Positions 18,155 through 27,522 of a DNA stretch of 64,000 bases are shown piece after piece; positions within the stretch are counted from its first letter, which is position 1; each line of letters begins with the position of its first letter. The notes under the pieces are model-generated. The model did no database searches. It saw only the letters and a program-made list of their open reading frames with translations, and was not told the DNA's origin. The translations under genes and the position numbers were made by a program. Source of the stretch: Pandoraea cepalis (GTDB lineage Bacteria > Pseudomonadota > Gammaproteobacteria > Burkholderiales > Burkholderiaceae); NCBI RefSeq assembly GCF_902459665.1, contig NZ_CABPSL010000012.1:1-64000 (forward strand), given 5' to 3'.

Positions 18155-19462
18155 CTACCAGCGGAATACGCTATACCCGATCCGCACCTGCGACCGAGAG
18201 TGGCGGTTGTAGTCCAGCATATCTTCGCCATAACCGGTGAAGTAACCGAGCCACAGGTAGCCGCCGGTGCCCGGTATCAGCTTGCCCAGCGGATAGGTCA
18301 CCTGCAGGTCCACGCTGCCATAGTTGCGTTTCATGCCCTTGCGCAAGGTCGCGCCGATCTGCCACCCGTTCGGTTTGCCCCACAACACGAGCAGATCCAG
18401 GTAGCCGCGGTAGTCCTGGATGTCGGGGTTGTCTTTCTTTTCGAGATACGCATAGAGCTTCGGCGCCACCGTCCAGTGGTACTCGGCGGGATTGCCGAAC
18501 TTGAAGATCGGTTTGACGAACAGTGTGTTGATGCTGCGAGAATCCTCGCCCGCCTTGCCGTTGGACTCGTGCTCGAACCCTGCCGCGACGCCCAGCGACG
18601 AGAACCAACTCGCGCGCACGCCGGTGTCGGGGACGTAGTAGAAGAGGCTTGGCCGATAGTTCGAGTCGCGAAACGGGGCCGATTCGGCCTCCAGATCCCA
18701 GACCGATAGCTGCGTATAGCCGAAGTACAGGTTATCGAGGAAGGCCTTCGAGGCGGGATTTTCCGGCTTGAGGATATGGAACTTGAAGCTGAGCTGGAAG
18801 CGTGCGTTGGCGTCGCCATTCTTTCCGAATGCGATGTACATCGGCTCATTCGAGGAGATGCGCGCAAACTCGGCGTCGCTGGTCGGTGCAATCGCGTCGG
18901 GAGCGGTGCTGGCGAGGGCGTCGGAGGCGGCCGCGGTGAGCGCAGCGGCTGACGCGGACGCACCGACTGCGGTACCCGGCACGGCACCGCTGCCGCGTGG
19001 GACCGGGGTGGCGGCGACCATCGGCTGGGTCGGTGCGGCACGATCGAGCACGATCGTGGTGGTCGAGGCATCCCAATCGACCGGCTCGACGCGCACCGAG
19101 CCGCGTAGCTCCTTCGGCAGGTCGGCGGCGTATGTGATGCGCCGGAACTGGCCGCTCGAGAGTGTCACGTGCGCGGGCGCGAGTGCCGCGCGCTTGAGGG
19201 AGATCAGCGTGGGTTTAAAGTCGTCGTTCGAGATACGCACGACGATCTTGTTCGGCAACGCGAGCGTCTTGTGCCCCGGGCCGTCGTGCGTGGCCAGCAA
19301 CGTCAGTTGCAACGGCGCACCGCCCGAGAGGGCGCGCGGGGGTTGCAAGAGCGATAGGTCGGCACGTGCCGCGGTGCTCAGGGTCAGGCAGAGGGTGGCG
19401 GCAACGAGTGAAATGGCGCGAAACGGTGATGGGGCGAATGCATCGGGATTCGTCTTGGGCAT
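18155..19462 (-). CDS. pldA: Outer-membrane phospholipase A (PldA family)
   Basis: 435 residues from the ATG at 19462 (MPKTNPDAFAPSPFRAISLV), which gives a proper signal peptide ending STAARA; upstream frame would add a non-homologous leader. Residues 35-200 are a low-complexity/Ala-Thr-rich beta region, longer than in E. coli PldA. The C-terminal barrel carries the OMPLA active-site block GFEHESNGKAGEDSRSINTL, with the His-Ser dyad and downstream Asn. It ends in an aromatic residue after Arg (SVFRW), as outer-membrane barrels do. It hydrolyses phospholipids that stray into the outer leaflet. Confidence 0.9.
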   Translation of the reverse strand: MPKTNPDAFAPSPFRAISLVAATLCLTLSTAARADLSLLQPPRALSGGAPLQLTLLATHDGPGHKTLALPNKIVVRISNDDFKPTLISLKRAALAPAHVTLSSGQFRRITYAADLPKELRGSVRVEPVDWDASTTTIVLDRAAPTQPMVAATPVPRGSGAVPGTAVGASASAAALTAAASDALASTAPDAIAPTSDAEFARISSNEPMYIAFGKNGDANARFQLSFKFHILKPENPASKAFLDNLYFGYTQLSVWDLEAESAPFRDSNYRPSLFYYVPDTGVRASWFSSLGVAAGFEHESNGKAGEDSRSINTLFVKPIFKFGNPAEYHWTVAPKLYAYLEKKDNPDIQDYRGYLDLLVLWGKPNGWQIGATLRKGMKRNYGSVDLQVTYPLGKLIPGTGGYLWLGYFTGYGEDMLDYNRHSRSQVRIGYSVFRW

Positions 19463-19517
19463 CGGACCTGTCTGGGTTGGCGACCCCGGGCCCGTGAGCC
19501 CGATGTCTGGGTCGACT

Positions 19518-19539
19518 CGCCCCGGGCGTAGCCGGGGCG
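19518..19539 (-). terminator. Possible stem-loop terminator after the EAL gene
   Basis: Perfect 8-bp GC stem cgccccgg / ccggggcg with a 6-nt loop, 72 bp past the EAL gene stop. There is no T-run, so termination is only possible; it also lies in the pldA leader. Confidence 0.35.
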
Positions 19540-19610
19540 GGCTTTCGGTGGACGGCGACGATTGCACCGCGCACCGACCCGGGGGGGCCGGTTGAAGGCG
19601 GCGGGCGCGC

Positions 19611-20945
19611 TTACAGCCGCCCGTGCCAGTCGCGGATGAACGTCTCGATGTGTCCTGGCGGTAGGGGGCGCGTGCAATGATACCCCTGCCATGCGTGGCA
19701 ACCCATCGACGCGAGCGCATCGCGCTGGGCAATGGTTTCGACGCCTTCCGCCACCGTCTCGATTTCGAGCTTGCGAGCAATGGCGATGATGGCGCGAATC
19801 AACTCGGTGTCGTAGCCGCCAAGCAGCACGCCGGCCACGAACTGGTAGTCGATCTTGACGGTGCCGAACGGCCAGCGCTTGAGCCGCACAAAGCTTGAAT
19901 AGCCGGTGCCGAAGTCATCGAGCGAGAGGCGCACGCCCATCGCCACGAGTTCGTTCATCAGCGTTGCAGCCTCGTCGAGGTGCGAGATCAGCGACGACTC
20001 GGTGATCTCGATTTCGAGCTTGTCCGGCGGGACTCGATGGTGCTTGAGGGCGTAGCGGATCGTGTCCAGGGTGTGCACGCGCATTTGTTGCGCTGACAGG
20101 TTCACCGCCACACGCGGATACTCGTGACCGTTCGTATGCCATTGATCGAGCTGACGGCAGGCTTCGTGCAGTGTCCAGTCGCCGATCGGGCCGATCACGT
20201 CGCAACGCTCGGCAGCCGGGATAAATTCGCCCGGCATGATCAGTTCGTCGTCGCGCTGCCAGCGGATGAGCGCCTCGAGTCCGGTCAGCCGGTGCGTGCG
20301 CATGTCGATCTGTGGCTGGTAGTGCAGCCGGAATTCCGACCCCGACAGCGCGCGCTCGATGGCGTTGCGCCAGTGATGTTCGTTGCCGGCTTCGTCCGGC
20401 GGATTGACACTGTCTGTGGGCGTCGCCGGGGCTTCGGTCACGAGAAACCGCGAGGCGCTCTCGCGAATCGCCTGGTCGGCGACATCCGACGTGTGCTCAA
20501 GCAGTGTGGCGGGCCACACCGGCACCTGGGGCAGATGGGTGATCCCCGCCGAGATGATCGGGTAGAGCAGGCCGTCACCGCAGGGCACCGGCGATTCGCC
20601 GGCGCGAATGAAGCGGCGGGTGATCTGTATCGCCGCGTCGCGGCTGCCGAGATCGCGCAGCAAGATGGCGATCTGCTGATCGGACACGCGACCGATGATG
20701 TCGCGGCGACGAATGCGCGAACCGACGCGAAACGCAACGGTGGCGAGCAGATCGGCGTCCGAAATGGCCGGTTGGCGGGTCGCCATGCGCTGACCGCGGC
20801 CCACGTGCAGCACGACCAGCGCACAATGGCAGCCCGGCGGGTTTGGTGTGCGCAACTCCAGGCTAAGGGCGCGCAGGAGCCGCTGGCGATCCAGCAGTAG
20901 GTCGGCGAGCACGACTTGCCGTCGCAACGCGTTGGTATCGTTCAT
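19611..20945 (-). CDS. EAL-domain c-di-GMP phosphodiesterase with degenerate GGDEF domain
   Basis: 444 residues. Residues 1 to about 170 look like a degenerate GGDEF domain in which the signature is replaced by Ser-Asp-Gln-Gln-Ile ([13 protein letters not shown]), so no cyclase activity is expected. Residues 190-440 are a full EAL domain: [45 protein letters not shown] and QGYHCTRPL all retain the metal- and substrate-binding residues. It should hydrolyse c-di-GMP. It has no membrane helix or signal peptide, so is probably cytosolic. Confidence 0.9.
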   Translation of the reverse strand: MNDTNALRRQVVLADLLLDRQRLLRALSLELRTPNPPGCHCALVVLHVGRGQRMATRQPAISDADLLATVAFRVGSRIRRRDIIGRVSDQQIAILLRDLGSRDAAIQITRRFIRAGESPVPCGDGLLYPIISAGITHLPQVPVWPATLLEHTSDVADQAIRESASRFLVTEAPATPTDSVNPPDEAGNEHHWRNAIERALSGSEFRLHYQPQIDMRTHRLTGLEALIRWQRDDELIMPGEFIPAAERCDVIGPIGDWTLHEACRQLDQWHTNGHEYPRVAVNLSAQQMRVHTLDTIRYALKHHRVPPDKLEIEITESSLISHLDEAATLMNELVAMGVRLSLDDFGTGYSSFVRLKRWPFGTVKIDYQFVAGVLLGGYDTELIRAIIAIARKLEIETVAEGVETIAQRDALASMGCHAWQGYHCTRPLPPGHIETFIRDWHGRL

Positions 20946-21261
20946 CTCGGCAAGCAGGCAGACGTCGCCCGTAAGGTTGAACGTTTGTCATCGCCGCGGG
21001 CAGCGCCACCCGGCAGAGGAAGCTCACGCGTCGAACAGGTCGTGCCGCCAGAAAGCCCTTGAATCATGTTCTGCATAAGACGCGAAAATGTGTCGGCCGT
21101 CGTGCGAGGAGGCGGATAAGGCTTGCCGGCCATGGCACCGCGTTCCTCGCGCTCGGGCAGACCGCGCACTAGGCGTGGCCCGACAAGAAGCTCGTGCCCG
21201 GTCGGGAAACCGGGTCCTATGTCCATTAACGGCACCCGTCGTCGAAAATTGAGTTCGGGTT
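20946..21261. other. Intergenic, promoter of the EAL gene
   Basis: 316 bp between two minus-strand genes. A 97-codon frame spans most of it, but its translation has no family features and no ribosome site, so no gene is called. Confidence 0.45.
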
Positions 21262-22527
21262 TTACCTATGGCCGGGACGACTGGGTTGCGCCAGCCACTC
21301 GCGACCGCGAAGCATGACATCCCAATAAATCTTTGGCAGCACGTACTTTTTCAGCATCCACGCGATACGGTTCGCTTTCGTGCCGTCGAGGGGGAACGTG
21401 GGCATGAGCTTGCCGCCATAGCCAAATTCCGCGAGCACGATCTTGCCGTGTTCGACCGTGAGCGGACAAGCGCCATAGCCGTCGTAGTGCATGGGCAGCG
21501 GGCGGCCGTCCATGGCGGCGAGCAGGTTCTCGGCAACGACAACCGCCTGCTTGCGTGCGGCGGCCGCCGTCTTCGCGTTGGGTGCGGAGATGGCATCGCC
21601 CGCGCCGAAAATATTGGCAAAGCGCGCGTGGCGCAGTGTGGCCGGATCGACTTCGCACCAGCCGGCCGCGTCGGCCAACGGGCTTGCGCGCAACACATCC
21701 GGTGCACTTTGCGGCGGGACGACGTGCAGCAAGTCGAAGGGCTTGTCGACGAATTGCGATTGACCGTCGGCGTCGAAAATCTCGAAGCGGGCCACGCGAC
21801 GTTCGCCATCGACCGCCCGCAGGTGCGAGAGATGATTGAGCGAAATCTCGTAGCGCTTGACGTATTCCATGAGCGCGGGGATGTAATCCTTCACGCCAAA
21901 AAGGGCCGGGGCCACAAGATGGAATTCAATCTTCGTCTTGTTGTGCACACCGTTCTGACGCCACGTGTGTGCCGACAGATACATGGCCTTTTGCGGTGCC
22001 CCTGCGCACTTGATCGGCATCGGCGGTTGCGTGAACAGCGCATTGCCACCCTTGAAGTCACGCACCAGCGACCACGTGTAGGGCGCGAGATCGAAGCGAT
22101 AGTTGGACGTGACACCGTTACGTCCGAGCGTGTCGGTCAGGCCGTCGATGGCCTCCCAGTTCAGTTGCAGGCCCGGCGCCACGATGAGGTAGCGATAGCC
22201 GAGGCGACGACCGTCCGAGAGCAGGATTTGCTGGTGGTCCGGCGCGAAAGCGGTGACAGCCGCCTGAATCCACGTCACGCCGTTGGGAATGACGCTCGAC
22301 ATCGGACGCGCCGTGCGTGCCGCATCGAACTCGCCGGCACCGACGAGCGTCCAGGCCGGCTGGTAGTAATGCGTGTCGGCAGGGTCCACGATCGTGATCG
22401 AGAGCGACGGACGGCGGCGTCGCAGACTGGCCGCCACGGAAATCCCCGCCGCCCCGGCACCCATGATCACGATGTCGGCGGTGCTTTCCGTCGCGGGGGT
22501 GGGCGTAGCGGATACATCGCTGGACAT
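21262..22527 (-). CDS. Sulfide:quinone oxidoreductase-like flavoprotein (type II/SQRDL-like)
   Basis: 421 residues. N-terminal FAD-binding fold IVIMGAGAAGISVAASLRRR, then YLIVAPGLQLNW and a second dinucleotide-like region, with FGAGDAISAPNAKTAAAARK near residue 307. Two cysteines are placed as in mitochondrial-type SQR: Cys174 in PMPIKCAGAPQKAMYL and Cys354 in GYGACPLTVE. It should oxidise sulfide to persulfide and pass electrons to quinone. GGAGACC precedes the ATG. No persulfide dioxygenase or rhodanese gene is adjacent. Confidence 0.88.
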   Translation of the reverse strand: MSSDVSATPTPATESTADIVIMGAGAAGISVAASLRRRRPSLSITIVDPADTHYYQPAWTLVGAGEFDAARTARPMSSVIPNGVTWIQAAVTAFAPDHQQILLSDGRRLGYRYLIVAPGLQLNWEAIDGLTDTLGRNGVTSNYRFDLAPYTWSLVRDFKGGNALFTQPPMPIKCAGAPQKAMYLSAHTWRQNGVHNKTKIEFHLVAPALFGVKDYIPALMEYVKRYEISLNHLSHLRAVDGERRVARFEIFDADGQSQFVDKPFDLLHVVPPQSAPDVLRASPLADAAGWCEVDPATLRHARFANIFGAGDAISAPNAKTAAAARKQAVVVAENLLAAMDGRPLPMHYDGYGACPLTVEHGKIVLAEFGYGGKLMPTFPLDGTKANRIAWMLKKYVLPKIYWDVMLRGREWLAQPSRPGHR

Positions 22528-22868
22528 AAGGTCTCCGACAAATAAGCAAAATTGAAACGGATGCCGACATATCGATGGCCATCCTGAACGCCGCGCGATG
22601 GCGGCTCACACGAATAGGTTCCTACCTGCGTGTTCGTGTGCGGGACATTGTATATAGAAACCGTGTCGGTTTGCCCTTGTTTTCAGGGGAAATGCCGCCA
22701 TTCTTCATAATCGTCGCCACGTTCAGGGTGAACCGAGCCGAGGTTGGCGAGCGAGTGGCGAGCACGCGCGAGGTGCTGTCAAGGCGTGCACACTTTGTCG
22801 TGACAGGTGATGCCGATACCCGCAGGCGTTGGCAGAGGGGCGCCGCAGGACAGCGACGCCCGCGACGC
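22528..22868. other. Intergenic between sqr-like gene and cadR
   Basis: 341 bp with the promoter of the sulfide:quinone oxidoreductase gene; an AT-rich patch (tatatacaatg on the minus strand near 22650) is a candidate -10 region. No gene is supported. Confidence 0.45.
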
Positions 22869-23339
22869 TCACATGGGCGAGTGATTGTGGTCGCAGGCGA
22901 CTTCGATCGGATCGGTTTCGCTGTGGCACGCGCAGGCTTCGCCATGCGCGCCTTGCATGAGGGCACGCAAGATGCCGCAATCGCTGGTTTCGTGGCGGCT
23001 ATGGCATTGCGCCTGAAGGTGCAGCAACTGTTGTTCGAGCGCCTGCAACTCGTGAATGCGGGCATGCACGCGAGTAAGGTGGGCTTCGATCAACTGGTTC
23101 GCGTCTTCGCACGTCACGTTCGTGTCGTGGGCGAGTTCGCCGAGTCGTTTCGCATCGGCGAGCGGCATGTCGAGCGAGCGGCAGTGGCGGATGAAACGCA
23201 GCGCTTCAAGATGGTCGTCGCCGTAGGCGCGATACCCGGCGTCCGTGCGCGGCGGGGCCGCCAGCAGGCCTGCCCGCTCGTAATAGCGGATCGTTTCGAC
23301 ATCGGTGCCCGCCGCGCGGGCCAGTTCTCCGATTTTCAT
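22869..23339 (-). CDS. cadR: Cd(II)/Pb(II)-responsive MerR-family regulator CadR
   Basis: 156 residues from the ATG at 23339 (MKIGELARAAGTDVETIRYY); a start 15 codons upstream would run into the operator. N-terminal MerR helix-turn-helix, long dimerisation helix, and a C-terminal metal loop with Cys and His residues (EACACHSETD, ACDHNHSPM), longer and more His-rich than in short CadR proteins. Divergent from cadA, with a MerR-type operator between them, so it represses and then activates the exporter on metal binding. PbrR-like lead sensing is the alternative. Confidence 0.92.
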   Translation of the reverse strand: MKIGELARAAGTDVETIRYYERAGLLAAPPRTDAGYRAYGDDHLEALRFIRHCRSLDMPLADAKRLGELAHDTNVTCEDANQLIEAHLTRVHARIHELQALEQQLLHLQAQCHSRHETSDCGILRALMQGAHGEACACHSETDPIEVACDHNHSPM

Positions 23340-23341
23340 GC

Positions 23342-23372
23342 TTGACTCCGTAGTGACTACAGGGTTTTGAAT
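23342..23372 (+). promoter_or_regulatory. MerR-type cadA promoter/operator
   Basis: -35 TTGACT and -10 TTGAAT are separated by 19 bp, the over-long spacer typical of MerR-activated promoters. The spacer holds an imperfect dyad, ACTCCGTAGT / ACTACAGGGT, matching CadR/PbrR operators. It lies 36 bp upstream of cadA and abuts the cadR start. Confidence 0.85.
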
Positions 23373-23407
23373 GGAGGGTAACACGAATCAGTCAATCAGG
23401 AGTTCCC

Positions 23408-25834
23408 ATGTCCCACCCCTCGGATTCGGCCCGTCTGGCCGGCTCGACGGCGACAGATCACCCCACGCATGACTCCGGTCATCGTCACGATCACGGGCAT
23501 CGGCACGACCCCTCGCACGCCAACGATAGCGAACACGGCCACTCGCACGGCCACTCGCACGACCACGACCGCGAACATGCACACGATCATGTCGCCCCAT
23601 GCGCCCCAAGTTCCGCGCATGCGCACGACGATGCGTCGTGTTGCGCAGACGCTGCGCGTTTTGCGCCGGACGAACCGATGCCAGCGACGGGGGCGCCGCA
23701 GGCCCGTTTCCGAATCGATCAGATGGATTGCCCGACGGAAGAGCGTCTCATCCGCGATCAGCTTGAGCATCGGCCCGGCGTCGATGCGCTGTACTTCAAC
23801 CTGCTCAAGCGAGAATTGACGATCGTTTTCGACGACAACGCGTCGTCGACCGACGTTGCCCGGCATGGGGAGGCGGTCGCCGACACCTTGCGAAAGCTTG
23901 GCATGACGCCGGTGCCGCTGGCCGCCGGCGACACCAATGCACCGCCGCCCCCCGCGAGCCGAAAGGCAGACATTGCCCGTCTGGTGGCGGGCGTCTTGCT
24001 GGCTGCGGCAAGCGAGATCGCGGTCTGGTCCGGCGTGCCTGAGCACAGTCCCTGGGTCGGCGCTGTGGTCGTGGCCGCCATTCTCGCGTGCGGACTACCA
24101 ACGCTCAAGAAAGGCTGGATCGCGCTGCGTCACCTCACGCTGAACATTCATTTCCTGATGTCGCTCGCTGTGATTGGCGCGATGTGCATCGGTCAATGGC
24201 CGGAAGCGGCGATGGTGATCGTGCTGTTCGCCTTGTCGGAAAAGCTCGAAGCCGCATCGCTCACGCGTGCCCGCCGCGCCGTCGAAGCGCTGATGCGCCT
24301 GGCGCCCGATCGGGCGTCCGTCGAACAGCCGGACGGTACCTGGTTGGATGTGCCCTCGGCGTCACTTGCGGTGGGCACGCGCGTGCGTGCACGGCCGGGG
24401 GATCGCATTGCCATCGACGGCGTGATCGAGCAGGGCAGTTCGGCGCTCAATCAGGCGTCGATCACTGGGGAGAGCGTCCCCGTCGACAAGACGGTGGGCG
24501 ACGAGGTCTACGCGGGCAGCATCAACGAAAGCGGTTTGATCGTGTATCGCACGCGCGTTGCGCCGGGCGATACGACGCTTGCGCGCATCGTGCGTATCGT
24601 GGAGACCGCACAGCAGCAACGTTCACCGACGCAGCGTTTCGTCGACAAGTTCTCGCGGATCTACACGCCGGTTGTCGTGCTGTGCGCGTTGCTCGTCGCG
24701 CTCCTGCCGCCGCTGGCCTTCGGTCTGGCATGGTCGCCCTGGATCTACAAGGCGCTGGTGATGCTGGTCATCGCGTGTCCGTGTGCGCTCGTGATTTCTA
24801 CGCCGGTCACGGTCGTGAGCGGCCTGACGGCTGCTGCTCGTGCAGGCATTCTGATCAAAGGCGGTTCGTTTCTGGAAACCGGCCGTCTGATCCGCGCGGT
24901 CGCGCTCGACAAGACGGGCACGCTGACGCGTGGCGAGCCGCGCCTGACCGACGTGGTGCCGTTGGGCGAAACGTCACACGACGAGGCACTTACGCTCGCC
25001 GCCGCGCTCGACGCGCAGACCACCCATCCCGTGGCGCGCGCCGTGGTCGACGGTCATACGCGAGCGGGTCTTGGCGCATTACCGTCGGTCACGGAGGTCG
25101 AAGCACTCGCGGGAATGGGCGTGAAGGGGCGTGTCGGTCAGACCCTTTACTACCTCGGCAACCATCGTCTGATCGAATCGCTCGGCGTGTGCAATGCGCA
25201 CGTAGAGGCGACGTTGGCACGTCTCGAGGCGCAAGCCCGCACGGCCATCGTGCTGGCCAGCGAAACGCAGGCGATCGCCGTGTTGGCGGTGGCCGACACG
25301 CTGCGCGCGGAAAGCCGTGACGCCATCGCGCGTCTGGCTGCCATGGGTGTTCACACGGTGATGCTGACCGGGGACAATCGTGCGACCGCGGAAGTGATCG
25401 GTCGGCAGGCGGGCGTGAGCGACGTGCGTGCCGAAATGCTGCCGGAAGACAAATGGCAGGCGGTGTCGGCCTTGCGAGAGACATACGGGTACGTGGGCAT
25501 GGTCGGCGACGGTATTAACGACGCCCCTGCGCTCGCAGCCGCCGACGTCGGTTTCGCGATGGGGGTGGCCGGCACCGACAGCGCGCTGGAGACGGCCGAC
25601 GTCACGCTGATGGACGATGACCTCCACAAGCTGCCGGCCTTCCTGGCGCTGTCGAGGCGTGCCGCAACGGTGCTCAAGCAGAATATTGCCGTGGCGCTCG
25701 CGATCAAGGCCGTGTTCTTCGCGCTGGCGGTGGTCGGGCTGGCGTCGCTGTGGATGGCGGTGTTCGCCGATGTGGGGGCCAGTCTGCTGGTGATTGCAAA
25801 CGGCATGCGCCTGCTGCGCACGAAGGTGGCGTGA
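23408..25834 (+). CDS. cadA: Cd/Zn/Pb-translocating P1B-type ATPase
   Basis: 808 residues. Residues 15-75 are an extreme His/Asp-rich metal-binding tail with many HxH repeats; an HMA domain follows with Met-Asp-Cys108 (QMDCPTEERL). The ATPase core shows ITGESVPVDK (actuator), the membrane Cys457-Pro-Cys459 metal site (IACPCALVIS), the phosphorylated Asp501 (DKTGTLTRG), THPVARAV, and MVGDGINDAPALA. It exports soft divalent metals across the inner membrane. AGGAG precedes the ATG. It is induced through CadR at the adjacent MerR-type promoter. Confidence 0.95.
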   Translation: MSHPSDSARLAGSTATDHPTHDSGHRHDHGHRHDPSHANDSEHGHSHGHSHDHDREHAHDHVAPCAPSSAHAHDDASCCADAARFAPDEPMPATGAPQARFRIDQMDCPTEERLIRDQLEHRPGVDALYFNLLKRELTIVFDDNASSTDVARHGEAVADTLRKLGMTPVPLAAGDTNAPPPPASRKADIARLVAGVLLAAASEIAVWSGVPEHSPWVGAVVVAAILACGLPTLKKGWIALRHLTLNIHFLMSLAVIGAMCIGQWPEAAMVIVLFALSEKLEAASLTRARRAVEALMRLAPDRASVEQPDGTWLDVPSASLAVGTRVRARPGDRIAIDGVIEQGSSALNQASITGESVPVDKTVGDEVYAGSINESGLIVYRTRVAPGDTTLARIVRIVETAQQQRSPTQRFVDKFSRIYTPVVVLCALLVALLPPLAFGLAWSPWIYKALVMLVIACPCALVISTPVTVVSGLTAAARAGILIKGGSFLETGRLIRAVALDKTGTLTRGEPRLTDVVPLGETSHDEALTLAAALDAQTTHPVARAVVDGHTRAGLGALPSVTEVEALAGMGVKGRVGQTLYYLGNHRLIESLGVCNAHVEATLARLEAQARTAIVLASETQAIAVLAVADTLRAESRDAIARLAAMGVHTVMLTGDNRATAEVIGRQAGVSDVRAEMLPEDKWQAVSALRETYGYVGMVGDGINDAPALAAADVGFAMGVAGTDSALETADVTLMDDDLHKLPAFLALSRRAATVLKQNIAVALAIKAVFFALAVVGLASLWMAVFADVGASLLVIANGMRLLRTKVA

Positions 25835-25838
25835 GCGC

Positions 25839-26873
25839 TCAGCGGGCGCGCATGCCGCGCTCCAGCGTGTGCGCATCCGGCAACTGGCCCAGCACGTGCG
25901 CCGCGCGGCTTGTGGTGTTGACGATGATCGTATCGAGGCGTCGGATCATGGCACTGCGCTGCGCGTCGTGCAACGGCATGGCTTCGCACATTCGCTGCGC
26001 GACGACGGCATCGTTGAGTTGCCCAAGGAGCGTCTGTGCGGCATGCAGTGTGCTCTCGTAGGGCGAGCCGACCGATTTGCGCAGCCAGGGCGCCAACAGT
26101 TCGGCGCTGTAACGGGCCTTCTTGATCTTCACGCGCAACGCGTGCAACTGCTCGGTGTCGAGCATGGCCAACTGGCGACAATCCGGAAACAGCGCGATGT
26201 ATTGGGCGCGCAGCATGTTGCGGGCATGCTGCGCCAACGCGCGCGACCGCTTGCCTGGCGTACGCGAGGGGCGTCGCAATGCCTTGGCCGAGCGAATCTT
26301 GCATCGGCCGTCCTCGCGCATCCCGAAGGCGCTGAGCAGCAACCCATGCAATGCCTGTTGGCGCTCGCCGGTCAATGCCGCGGCAACTTGTGCGCGGGCG
26401 TCGCGGCGCAGGTGTTCCACGTGCCTGTCCACCTCGGGCCAGTCGATGTCGGGCAAGTCGGCGCGCAACGCGGGTAATGTCGTTGTCACTAACACATCGG
26501 TATCTCGCGCAGGGCCCATCGATTGCCCCAGCCAGCGCAATTCCTCGTTCAACCGATGGTGCCAGCGAGGCTTGAGCCACGGCGAAAAGACATCGATCAA
26601 CGCACGCAGACGACGTATCGCAATTCGCAACTCGTGCACGACCTCGGCGTCGATGGATGCGATGTCGCTGTCTTCGCCCGCCTTCGGTAGCGATGGCCAT
26701 GGTTGCAGGATCTGGGCGGCGAGGGTGACGAGCAGGCGTGCGGCGGACATGCGCCGCATGCGCCCGGCGCCAAGCGCCGTGCGCGTCTCCGTGGGGGCCT
26801 GGCCGGCAGCGGGCGGTCCCTCGATGGCGGCGACGATGGCCGCTGTCGTCACGCGTGTCATGTCACGCAACAT
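25839..26873 (-). CDS. CHAD domain-containing protein
   Basis: 344 residues from the ATG at 26873 (MLRDMTRVTTAAIVAAIEG); other in-frame starts exist and none has a clear ribosome site. CHAD domains are helical bundles rich in conserved His and basic residues that bind polyphosphate; here VHELRIAIRRLRALIDVF and LHALRVKIKKARYSAELL are the two repeat cores. No CYTH domain is fused. It is convergent with cadA, 4 bp apart. A polyphosphate-granule or stress link is a family inference. Confidence 0.86.
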   Translation of the reverse strand: MLRDMTRVTTAAIVAAIEGPPAAGQAPTETRTALGAGRMRRMSAARLLVTLAAQILQPWPSLPKAGEDSDIASIDAEVVHELRIAIRRLRALIDVFSPWLKPRWHHRLNEELRWLGQSMGPARDTDVLVTTTLPALRADLPDIDWPEVDRHVEHLRRDARAQVAAALTGERQQALHGLLLSAFGMREDGRCKIRSAKALRRPSRTPGKRSRALAQHARNMLRAQYIALFPDCRQLAMLDTEQLHALRVKIKKARYSAELLAPWLRKSVGSPYESTLHAAQTLLGQLNDAVVAQRMCEAMPLHDAQRSAMIRRLDTIIVNTTSRAAHVLGQLPDAHTLERGMRAR

Positions 26874-27198
26874 AGCATAGTTGCCTGGGGCCAAGCGCCA
26901 AGGAAGTCCGATGCGACAGGGTGGCGCGGGGGCTGCGCGAGGTGCGGCGATTCGCAAAAAGCCATCGGCAACGCGCGTCAGGACGGCGGGTGTTGACGGC
27001 AGGGGAAGACAACAGGAGAGTCGCTGCCGGAGTGGGGCAGGACACGACGCTGGGAGCGTCTCGTCGCGGGCGCCCGGTGCCCGAGCTGCGGTGTGCAGGA
27101 CACCCGCGAGGCACGCAGCGTCACATCAGTCGTGGACCTCGCGAGAGGATGACGTGACGCCTATCCATTGCTGCACAGCGCGGCGCGGCCATGCGAGC
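26874..27198. other. Intergenic upstream of the CHAD gene
   Basis: 325 bp between the CHAD gene start side and the hup terminator. It must contain the CHAD promoter. No gene or repeat is seen. Confidence 0.45.
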
Positions 27199-27229
27199 AA
27201 AAAAGATAGGCCGGCCCGAAGGCCGGCCT
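27199..27229 (-). terminator. Intrinsic terminator of the HU gene
   Basis: On the minus strand a 9-bp stem (aggccggcc / ggccggcct) with a 4-nt loop is followed by a short spacer and six T. It begins 15 bp past the HU stop. Confidence 0.9.
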
Positions 27230-27243
27230 GCGCGCAACTGGTT

Positions 27244-27522
27244 TTACTTCTTGTTCACAGCGTCCTTGAACGCCTTGCCAGCCGTGAACTTCACGGTCTT
27301 GGCGGCCGGGATCTTGATCGCTTCGCCGGTCTTCGGGTTGCGGCCGGTACGTGCGGCGCGCTTGCCCGAACCGAACGAGCCGAAGCCGATCAACTGGACC
27401 GCGTCACCCTTGGCGACGGCCTTCTTGATGGTCTCGAGCAGAGTGTCGAGGGTTTCGCCAGTTTGAGCCTTGCTAGCACCCGTAACACCGGCGACGGCGT
27501 CGATCAGTTCCTGTTTGTTCAT
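27244..27522 (-). CDS. hupB: HU family DNA-binding protein
   Basis: 92 residues from the ATG at 27522 ([20 protein letters not shown]), with AAGGGAA upstream; an earlier in-frame start would add 44 unrelated residues. Histone-like HU: helical dimerisation core, then the DNA-binding arm [20 protein letters not shown] with the intercalating-proline region, and a Lys-rich C-terminus ([11 protein letters not shown]). It binds and bends DNA non-specifically in the nucleoid. Length is exactly that of HU-beta; the alpha/beta assignment is by resemblance. Confidence 0.94.
   Translation of the reverse strand: MNKQELIDAVAGVTGASKAQTGETLDTLLETIKKAVAKGDAVQLIGFGSFGSGKRAARTGRNPKTGEAIKIPAAKTVKFTAGKAFKDAVNKK

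Noticed and set aside
20942-21235. 97-codon minus-strand frame between the sqr-like and EAL genes
   Set aside because: It overlaps the start of the EAL gene by a few bases; no ribosome site, no domain, and a composition typical of non-coding GC-rich DNA.
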